NCBI GenBank assembly: GCA_001275005.1
Contig: JWZX01001935.1
Span: 1 to 26,782, forward strand
Reading direction: 5' to 3'
DNA from: Chrysochromulina tobinii
Lineage: Eukaryota > Haptophyta > Prymnesiales > Chrysochromulinaceae
Length of the DNA stretch: 26,782 nt
Part shown: positions 17,186-23,959 of the stretch, piece after piece
Layout of the letters: each line of letters begins with the position of its first letter
Numbering within the stretch: the stretch's first letter is position 1
The notes under the pieces: model-generated
The model's database searches: none
The model's input: the letters and a program-made list of their open reading frames with translations, nothing else
What the model was told of the DNA's origin: nothing
Program-made: the position numbers and the translations under genes

Positions 17186-18767
17186 TGAACTTATCCCGGC
17201 CAGCTCCCACTTCCCTGAGCTTTTCTCACGTCTGGATGACGGTCGACTCAGCCCTGCCACCATTCCCCTAGGGGCAGCCGCCCACCGCGACCTCGATGAC
17301 TCCCACGATTCCCCCTCCTTCATCTACGACCTGGACGCCCTTGATGCTACTTGCCACCCACACGCTCAGAGAGCAGCCTCGGCAGTGGTAGCTTCACGCG
17401 CTTTCCTTGTCCTCTTGAATGATCCGATCACTACGGCCACGGGCAGAGCCCGCCTACTGGACGGCAGCTCGGCTAAGGGACCCTTTACTTGGCTCCGGCG
17501 CCTCCCCATCCCTTCCAGCGACCCTGGCGACACTCCTTTCTTTGCTTTCCAAGTCCCCCAGCACTTCCCTGTCGCCCTCGCCCTCGACCTTCTACTTTCT
17601 CCGCCCACGCAAGGGGAAGGCACCATCCTCCGCTGCACCGCCTGTGCCACCGTAGCCCAACCTTTAGGCCACCCTCTTGTTGGCCCAGGCGACCGGCACT
17701 TTGTGCCATGCCCCCACGGCATGCGACTCCATTCCACTTGCCATGACCCCGCTGTGCAAGCTCTCGTCCCCTTTCTCGATGCAATCCTGGGTGCCTCAAG
17801 AGTCACAGCCGAGCGCGGCGGCCAAGGAGGCCAAAGAGCTGTTGACCAGTGGATGCAGAATCATTCTATCTCTCACGTCCCTGACATCATCCTCCACGAC
17901 TACGATAGGCCCAACTCCTTTGTCCTCATCGACATCAAAACTCTCGACGCGGCTGGCGCAGCCCACATCGCAGCCCACCACACTGACCGCGCGCGCATGT
18001 CTGCCCACCTTGCCATCGCTGCTCACTCGCGGCGCAACCAGTATGGCGACATCGGGCCCAATATGCGCCTCATCATCATCGCGATCAGCACGTGCGGCGC
18101 CATCAACCCTGAGGGCATCGATTTCATCTCCCATCTCGCCAGGCGCACCGATAATTCCATTCCGCCTGCCCTTCTCCACCAAGCTTCTTGGGCTGCACCC
18201 AGACTGGCTCCTATGATCAGAATGGCCCTCGGCTTCGCCGTCCGGCGAGGCCTCGCGGCAGCTGTCTATCACTGGTGGCGACGCTCCCCTGCCCTTCGCC
18301 AGCGACCCCCGACGCCGCCTCAGCCACCGCCGCCGTCTCTGCTGCAGCCGCCACCGCCGCCACCGCCTCGGCGCCCCCAGCCGCCGCCACCGCCGCCACC
18401 GCCTAGACGCCCCCAGCTCGACGACGACCTCTCCCCGGCCGAGGAGGCCGCTCTGAGCCCCCGGCCACACCACGTGTCGCCTCCGCCCTCGCCTCCCCCG
18501 GGTCAGGACCCTTGGGTGCAGCCCCTGCCCGTCATGCCATGCCATGCCATACCATATCATTCCATGTTTGGCGGAGATGGAGATGGTCCCTCTCTTCACT
18601 CGCCAGCCAGGCGACGTGATAGTATGTGTTGTGTCTGTGTGTCCGCCACGGTCCACACGCCCGCCAGGCGAGGTGGTTGCACGGGTTCAGACCCGGGGTT
18701 GACCCGGGGTACGGCGACTCTGATCCGTGTCTGTGAGCGCGGTACACGTTGCATGTCGCGAGCATGA
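17031..18767 (+). CDS. Element-encoded protein with zinc-ribbon and PD-(D/E)XK-like nuclease region
   Basis: The frame is open from 16845, but ATG 17031 lies inside the element and is a more sensible start (578 residues). The middle part has the layout seen at the C-terminus of many restriction-like-endonuclease retroelement proteins. There is a GPFTWLRRLP segment, then a Cys/His cluster (ILRCTACATV, HFVPCPHGMRLHSTCHD), then a long helix (ALVPFLDAILGAS). The core VPDIILHDYD...SFVLIDIKTLD follows, where Asp of PDI and the DIK (Asp and Lys at 17931-17939) fit a PD-(D/E)XK active site. A proline-rich tract lies at about 18300-18510. The final ~50 residues are read from the right inverted repeat. 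No reverse transcriptase or known transposase catalytic domain is visible. The protein is probably needed for element mobility, but that is inference. Confidence 0.6.
   Translation: MLATCNVYRAHRHGSESPYPGSTPGLNPCNHLAWQACGPWRTHKHNTYNHFAELIPASSHFPELFSRLDDGRLSPATIPLGAAAHRDLDDSHDSPSFIYDLDALDATCHPHAQRAASAVVASRAFLVLLNDPITTATGRARLLDGSSAKGPFTWLRRLPIPSSDPGDTPFFAFQVPQHFPVALALDLLLSPPTQGEGTILRCTACATVAQPLGHPLVGPGDRHFVPCPHGMRLHSTCHDPAVQALVPFLDAILGASRVTAERGGQGGQRAVDQWMQNHSISHVPDIILHDYDRPNSFVLIDIKTLDAAGAAHIAAHHTDRARMSAHLAIAAHSRRNQYGDIGPNMRLIIIAISTCGAINPEGIDFISHLARRTDNSIPPALLHQASWAAPRLAPMIRMALGFAVRRGLAAAVYHWWRRSPALRQRPPTPPQPPPPSLLQPPPPPPPRRPQPPPPPPPPRRPQLDDDLSPAEEAALSPRPHHVSPPPSPPPGQDPWVQPLPVMPCHAIPYHSMFGGDGDGPSLHSPARRRDSMCCVCVSATVHTPARRGGCTGSDPGLTRGTATLIRVCERGTRCMSRA
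18533..18566 (+). repeat. Degenerate ATGCC pentanucleotide tract
   Basis: ATGCCATGCCATGCC is followed by diverging copies (ATACC, ATATC, ATTCC). The tract lies inside the element between the proline-rich tract and the right inverted repeat. Confidence 0.7.
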
Positions 18768-18809
18768 GAATGAAGCGGCTGTGACGTGTGCGAGGTGTTC
18801 GACCTTCAC
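18611..18809 (-). repeat. Right terminal inverted repeat
   Basis: This arm is the reverse complement of 16987-17185, with about seven differences and no gaps. Its outer end reads GGTCGAACACC on the minus strand. Confidence 0.85.
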
Positions 18810-18867
18810 GCTTGTTTGAGTTTGGTCTGTGCGTGTTGGTGTGTTGTGAATGAAACATTAGGCTGCG

Positions 18868-19504
18868 ATGCAACGCGGCTTCGTGCGGGCTGGGTCGCTT
18901 GTTTCTTCGCGCTTGTCGGGGTCCGTTGCCGTTCGCACCCTCGCTACCATACGGCAAAACCCTCTTCAGCTGCTGTTAGCGTCGAAATCTTTGGCGGGGC
19001 CTTCCGTGGATCATCCGCAGCATGATGTCGCGTCAGTAGCTGCCCAATGCTGCACAGGTCCTTCGCGGGCGCTGTCCACGACGAAGTCGCGCCGGAAGCT
19101 GCCACCATCCGTCCATGTGGTGAGCGTGGCCCTCTCCGTAGCCATCACGCGCCGCCTAGCCATGCAGCACCTACTCACCCTGCTCTCCGTCACAGGCTGA
19201 CAACGCGACAAAGCGCATGACGGCGCTCCTAGAGGCAACACCGACAGCGGCAGGCTTGCGCATAGGGATGACCAACGATTGGGGTAGCCCGACAGGGTTC
19301 ACGTACACGCTGAACTTCGTCGCAGAAGCAGAAGTACTGGAGGACGACGAGCGCATTGAGCTGCCAACCCGCGCGGTCCTCTTCGTTGAGCGTAAGGCGC
19401 TGTGGGCGGGCGAGGGTGGGCTGCTCGGTGCGACGCTCGATCTCGACAGCAACTTTAACCTCGTTGTGAGTCACAAAGGTGCGGATGCGCCTGGATCACG
19501 ATAG
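18868..19504 (+). CDS. Divergent mitochondrial ISCA/HesB-like protein lacking the cluster-ligand cysteines
   Basis: There are two exons, 18868-19119 and 19196-19504. The 76-bp phase-0 intron has donor GTG|GTGAGC and acceptor GTCACAG|GCT. The product is 186 residues. The N-terminus (MQRGFVRAGSLVSSRL, Arg/Ser-rich, no acidic residues, then RTLATIRQN) looks like a mitochondrial targeting peptide. The mature part follows the A-type Fe-S carrier pattern: VADNATKRMTALLEA, AAGLRIGM, TGFTYTLNFV, RAVLFVERKALW, LLGATLDLDSNFNLV. In ISCA proteins one Cys follows the LRIG strand and a Cys-Gly-Cys lies near the C-terminus. Here the first is replaced by DWGSPTG and the tail reads SHKGADAPGSR. A TGC GGA TGC (Cys-Gly-Cys) string is present at 19480-19488 but in a different frame, so a one-base indel cannot be excluded. 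Family assignment is by pattern only. Confidence 0.6.
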
Positions 19505-19986
19505 AGTACAGCAAGATCTCCGACCGCCGCGCGCGATGGCAAACCGGAGAGACACACTCCACACCTGGCTCCTGGGCCCGCTAACCCGCTAAGAGACCCG
19601 TTAACGGACCTGAGAGATTCCCGATTTCATATCATACCGTGGAGAGACATAGACCGGTTCCCCGTACTAGAGTCCACAATGGCGTGTGTTTTGCAAGACC
19701 TTCCATTTAAATCGGCACGGCACGGGCCACTAAAAATGGGGCCGCCACACCGCCACACGGCAACTGTGAGGCGCATAACACGGACGTCGGACGGGAACAG
19801 GTATGTACCGACTCGGATCTCGGACCGGACGGGAAGGGGGAAGCGTAGGAGAGATTTAGCCGTGTTCAAAGCCGTAGATCCAGCCGAACCTGAGAGATTC
19901 GGCGCCGCACCGAGGTGCATCCCCGGGGGGAATGGCCTCCCGCCCGCCCGGCTACCTGCCACGCCACCCCGCACACGGTCACGAAC
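19505..19986. other. Convergent intergenic region
   Basis: No gene is supported between the ISCA-like and STPGR genes. The motif ACCTGAGAGATTC occurs at about 19608 and again at about 19888. CCGTTAACGG is a perfect 10-bp palindrome near 19599-19608. These may be relics of a diverged repeat. The base composition is mixed and not obviously coding. Confidence 0.5.
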
Positions 19987-20876
19987 CTAGACGCGTGCAT
20001 GCCCCGGCACGTTGGCGCGCTTGAGGTCCTTCATGCGAGGCTCCAGCCGCTCGTAGCTGCCAGGGCCGGGCGTGGTGGTGCCGAACATAGCGGCTCTACG
20101 CTGTGGCGTAGTGGAGCCAAAACCTGCGCTTGCGAGATGGGCCACGTCGCGCGTCAGAGAAGCGATGTCCGGTCATCGGGAAATCGGCGATGAGTTGATT
20201 CTTTACGCTTACCTGGCCGGATTTTGCTCGTTTTTTCCAGGGTCCGGCGCGCATCATTGGTCAATGATTTCTCGTACTCAGTGTTGTAGCTGGCTGGGCC
20301 CACGCCCACATCGGTAGCACTTTTCTGGCCCTGCATCCCAGGATGGTAGTGCCCGAAGCGTGCATTATGGCTCCTCATGCGAGCAGCTGAGTTGGCAATG
20401 TGCGACTCAACACTGTCCATGTTGAGTTTATAATGATTAGGCCCTGGTACGATTGATTTCGACGAGGGGCGTTGCAACGATTTTGAGCGAAAGACGCTGA
20501 CATTCGCGTCAACCGTCGGGTACAGCTTCTTCTGCGCAAGCCCTGCATCATATGTAAGGCTGCCCGACTCGCCGCCCAGAAATGTGCGGAAGACGAATTC
20601 CCGCACCTGAGATGAGTCGAACGGGGGCCTGTGCTGGTTTTTACCATGAACCCGCGCCTCATCGGACATGAATCCGAAGGCGAACGGATCATATGCACCA
20701 GGGTCTCCCTGCGGTGGCAGCGGCACCGCCTTGGGCAGCTCATCTAGCGACCAGGGCGATGGCTGATTGCGCACCCACGGCTTACTAGTGCGCCCGACCT
20801 CATACTGTCCGAACAGTACTGGCACGCGCGGCCTTCCCCCGGCACTCGCCGTAATCGTCGGGGCGGCGAACTCCAT
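19987..20876 (-). CDS. STPGR (SHIPPO-repeat) cilium-associated protein
   Basis: Exons on the minus strand are 20876-20213 and 20123-19987, separated by an 89-bp phase-1 intron (donor CCAG|GTAAGC, acceptor CGCAG|GTT). The product is 266 residues. It carries the Pro-Gly-rich repeat motifs of sperm-tail PG-rich/SHIPPO proteins: GDPGAYDPFAFG, VPGPNHYKLN, VGVGPASYNTEY and, only after splicing, MFGTTTPGPGSYERL. That the fourth motif appears in frame supports the intron. Such proteins bind microtubules, often as inner proteins of ciliary doublets, so a flagellated life stage is suggested. The gene is divergent from the SLC25 carrier, with about 290 bp between starts. Confidence 0.82.
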
Positions 20877-21168
20877 CGCGGTTGTACTGCCGTCCGGCCG
20901 CGGCCGCGAGCAGGATTGCCGGTGCGGGCAGGGGACCTGGCTTTTTTTGCTTTGCGAAGTTTATTTTCGTTACGAGATTCGAAACAGCTGCGCGCGCGCG
21001 CCGCGCTTACCGCGAACGGCCCCCATCCCCACGGGACTCGACACTATTCGACACATCGACCTGAGCGTCTCATGTTCTTTTTATAGAGCTTGTCACTTGT
21101 TCATCACGGAGACTCTTGAGCGAATTGAGTTTCTTGATGAACCGCCGTCTCTCGGACACGCGCACCCC
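20877..21168. promoter_or_regulatory. Divergent promoter region between the STPGR and SLC25 genes
   Basis: This 292-bp interval separates the two start codons. It includes a run of eight T near 20941-20948 followed by AAGTTTATTTTCG, and a CG dinucleotide run near 20991-21003. No standard TATA box is recognised. Confidence 0.4.
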
Positions 21169-22053
21169 ATGGACCCGTCATCGGACCCGGCTGTCGAGGC
21201 CACCGCGGGCGCAATCGGCTCTTTGATCACGTGCGTGGCGATCATGCCTGTCGACACGGCCAAGGTAAGGATCCAGGCAGGCGTCAGCACGGACGGAGTG
21301 TTAGGAACGATGCAAGCCGTTGTGAAATCTGAGGGACTTCGGGCCTTGTACCGCGGTCTTTGGACCAAAGCGTTGCACACGATGCTCCAGAATTGGCTTT
21401 ACTTTTTCACCTACGAGTGGCTCAAGGCTCGCCGTAAGAGCTTGGGCCTCCGTACTTCAACGCTCGTGAACACAGCATGTGGCGTCCTTGCTGGGGTATC
21501 CAACCTGACTGTGACGCTGCCGCTCGAGACACTCATGGTACGCCTGCAGACTGGCGATGCCTCGAAGAATCTATCACAGCACGCCTCGGAGCTCGTCGCC
21601 GGTGGTCCGTCGAGCGTGTGGTGTGGCTTCGGTGTCTCGTCCGTGCTCACACTCAACCCAGCGCTGACCATGGCCATCTTTGACGCGCTGAAGGCGCGTG
21701 TGTCCAAGCTGACCAAACGGGCGCGGCTGAGCACACTCGAGGGCTTCCTCGTGGGCTCGCTCGCGAAGGCCATTGCGACCATCATCACGTACCCTCTCAT
21801 ACGCACCAAGGTGGTTATGCAGCTCAGCAGCGGTCAGGGCAACGGTCATCCGCCCAAGGGCATGGCAGAGACATTTGTGAACATATGGCGACGCGAGGGC
21901 GCAGAGGGGCTCTTCCGAGGGTGCTCCGCTCAAATCTTTACGGCAGTCAGCAAGAGCGGCATCCAGCTCGCCGGTAAGGAGCAGCTCGCTGGATTCGCGC
22001 TGCTCATCTTGATGAGAGCACCCCCCGCCCCTCACAAATCATGTCACAAATAA
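21169..22053 (+). CDS. SLC25 carrier, peroxisomal adenine nucleotide transporter-like
   Basis: This 294-residue protein is of mitochondrial-carrier-family length, with three repeats of two transmembrane helices. The signature motifs are PVDTAKVRIQ (Pro27), PLETLMVRLQ (Pro118) and YPLIRTKVVMQ (Pro209). The third repeat's PLIRTKVVMQ is close in style to plant peroxisomal adenine nucleotide carriers (PNC) and PMP34, which swap ATP for AMP across the peroxisome membrane. Helical residues such as GRGLW-type YRGLWTKALH and FRGCSAQI follow repeats 1 and 3. ATG 21169 (MDPSSDPAVEATAGAIGSL) leads straight into helix 1. The longer open frame upstream overlaps the divergent neighbour's promoter and is not expected to be translated. 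Substrate assignment is tentative. Confidence 0.8.
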   Translation: MDPSSDPAVEATAGAIGSLITCVAIMPVDTAKVRIQAGVSTDGVLGTMQAVVKSEGLRALYRGLWTKALHTMLQNWLYFFTYEWLKARRKSLGLRTSTLVNTACGVLAGVSNLTVTLPLETLMVRLQTGDASKNLSQHASELVAGGPSSVWCGFGVSSVLTLNPALTMAIFDALKARVSKLTKRARLSTLEGFLVGSLAKAIATIITYPLIRTKVVMQLSSGQGNGHPPKGMAETFVNIWRREGAEGLFRGCSAQIFTAVSKSGIQLAGKEQLAGFALLILMRAPPAPHKSCHK

Positions 22054-22395
22054 ACCGAGGTCCGAGCGGGCCTATATCATCGACGTTTGTATGTGAAACC
22101 CCGAGTAAGATGATCAAATTGCCGTGCAAACACTTATGCTGTCAGACTGGCGACCCGAACGAAATCGTCGTCCGAGAGGACGCCCGCGCCGGAGCACACA
22201 CGACAGACATACTCCGGTCTCCGCTCGAGGTCGGCGCCGTCCCCGCGGCCAAGCCTCCAGGCGTGCCCATTCTCGCCCGTCCCTCCGATGTCACAGCGCG
22301 CCCGTCCCAGCGCGCCCCAGGGGCGTCGCACTTGCCCGCTGCGGCGCGAGATGTCATCCGTCCTTCGCGATTCCGAAGCCTCTGCCAAAGGCTCC
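22054..22395. other. Convergent intergenic region, nothing recognised
   Basis: This 342-bp interval lies between the 3' ends of the SLC25 and RPA32 genes. Open frames exist on both strands but show no family features. It presumably contains both transcript ends. Confidence 0.5.
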
Positions 22396-23464
22396 CTACG
22401 TCGATTTAAAGTGGTCGTCGTCGATGGTGCTGTACAGATGGCCGTCGTCGACGAGCCCCTGCACGATGGAGCGCACCTGCGCCTCCTGCACGCCATTCGA
22501 GGCAAGCGCCTGGGCCGCCTCGAGCACCGTGCACCCCGCGTCGCTTGCGGCACCCTTGCTCTGGAAGAATTTAAGCACGAGGTCCTGCAGCGACGCGCCC
22601 GGCGCCCGTGCTGCCGGAGCGCCGGGGACGGGCGCCGCGCCGCGCACCATGCCGGGAGCCACGGGCGCACCGTACGCGCCTGCGGCAGCGCCCGCGGCGG
22701 CCGCGCCCGGCACGGCGCCCTTGGTGTGGCGCAGGTGCGTGTGGACCACTTCGAGGAAGTGGAAAGTGTACTCGTTGAAATCGTGGATGGGCTCGATGGA
22801 GTAGGCGACGATGTTCTTGGCGTGGTTGAATGAGCGCAACTGGCCGATCACGCGCACGTACGCGCCCTCCTTGCACTGGGCGCGCCGCTCCGCCTCATCG
22901 TCCGGCGCGTCGGCGTCGGTCCACTTCTTGACCATAATCGTGTCGGTGCCGTCGTCGATCTGGTACTGCAGATTGGTCTGCTGCTCGTCGGCGTGCATGA
23001 TGAGCCCCACGACGGTCACCTGGTGCAGGTCGCGCCCGTCGAGCGTGAAGCCATTCTCGCCGTTGGCCACAGCGAGCGCGTTCTTTAGCTGCTTGATGGT
23101 CACTGGGATGAGCGACTGCCTGTTCTTGTCCGACGTGGTCTCCGGGCCGGGCGTCGAGTTGTCAACCTGCATGAAGCCGCCCGCAGGTGCTTGGCCAGCA
23201 CCACCCCCATACTGGCTCGCGCCAAAGCCCTGAGCACACATGGGGCGTGTGGCAGCGAGGTGAGAGACGTGGGAGAGATTTTTGGCGAGGGCTCAGTGCG
23301 GCGCACCCCATCGACAGCAGCGCCGCCGAACTGGTCGCCGCCAAACTGGCCGCCGCCGCCAAAACCACCGTCGAAGCCGCCGCCGTACTGCACACAGAGA
23401 AATTGCAAAGGTGACGAGCGCAGAGCTGTCAGTCGTTGCAGAACGCTCGCACCACGGCAGTCAT
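22396..23464 (-). CDS. RPA2: Replication protein A 32-kDa subunit (RPA2)
   Basis: RPA32 is part of the heterotrimer that coats single-stranded DNA in replication and repair. The main exon is 23229-22396, preceded by a 81-nt exon 23387-23307 (YGGGFDGGFGG..., acceptor TGTGCAG|TAC, donor GGG|GTGCGC). The 77-bp phase-0 intron ends in GTGCTCAG|GGC. A 12-nt first exon (ATG at 23464, coding MTAV) is proposed but tentative. The total is about 308 residues. Visible features are a Gly/Tyr-rich N-terminus, an OB fold (LIPVTIKQLKNA, HQVTVVGLIMHAD, YQIDDGTDTIMVKKW, YVRVIGQLRSFNHAKNIVAYSI), the FNEYTFHFLEVVHTHL helix for trimer formation, an Ala/Gly/Pro linker, and a C-terminal winged helix ending GHLYSTIDDDHFKST. 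These match the family closely. Confidence 0.92.
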
Positions 23465-23959
23465 GCTGAAACACTATAAAGACTCGGGTATCGCCACTAC
23501 GCTCGTGGTCCCGCGCGTAGCGGTGGGAGGCGCATGCGGCACGAGATCGCTTCCAAGGGGGCGCCGACGGAGCACTGAACTCGCGCGCACCATGCCGCTC
23601 GCCAAGGTTGTCGGTGGGCGCGCGCGCGCGCGTCGTCTGTGGCGCCAAGTTTTGTGGCGCGCTCGACGCGGCGCGGAATTCCGAGTAACAATCTACTCTG
23701 TGTACGTCCTGACTACAGTACGAGTACTGTTCACATCAAAGACATGTAACCGCTTATACACGTGTGCGACGTTTCTGCTCAATCGAATTAGTAGCCTCGA
23801 AGTACGTTTACTCAATACTGCTAAAGGTGTAACAAAGGTCGAACTCGTATAGAACATAGATCCGTTAGAAAGGTACCCAAGGCTCTCCGGATCACAACGA
23901 CCACCGACCGGATGTGCTAGAAATCTTCAACTGAACGGAGATAGCTCGTAAACACTGAC
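23465..23959. other. Intergenic region with an AT-richer core
   Basis: This lies between the RPA2 start and the 3' end of the WW-domain membrane protein. It is presumably the RPA2 promoter plus a terminator region. From about 23680 to 23860 it is clearly less GC-rich than its surroundings. It holds a short perfect inverted repeat, ACAGTAC-GA-GTACTGT, at 23715-23730. No gene is supported. Confidence 0.5.

Larger units (their letters stand above)
16987..18809 (+). mobile_element. DNA element with 199-bp terminal inverted repeats and a nuclease-like ORF
   Basis: The left end (16987-17185) and right end (18611-18809) are gapless reverse complements with about seven mismatches by eye. Both contain GGTCGAACACCTCGCACACG, the nested CCCCGGGTCAACCCCGGG and CAACCACCTCGCCTGGC. 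The 1.8-kb interior holds one long ORF with a zinc-ribbon/restriction-like nuclease signature. The element starts about 240 bp after the Dicer stop codon. No clear target-site duplication was found. The ~96% TIR identity suggests fairly recent activity. The superfamily is not recognised. Confidence 0.75.

Noticed and set aside
16970-18830. Target-site duplication flanking the element
   Set aside because: Comparison of the immediate flanks (AGCCT on the left, GCTTG on the right) shows no convincing direct repeat.
18532-18957. Minus-strand frame resembling the start of the element ORF
   Set aside because: The similarity is simply the right terminal inverted repeat read in the opposite direction; it is not a second gene.
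23473-23480. CTATAAAG as a TATA box
   Set aside because: It is in the plus orientation, whereas the adjacent gene (RPA2) is on the minus strand. No plus-strand gene follows at a suitable distance.
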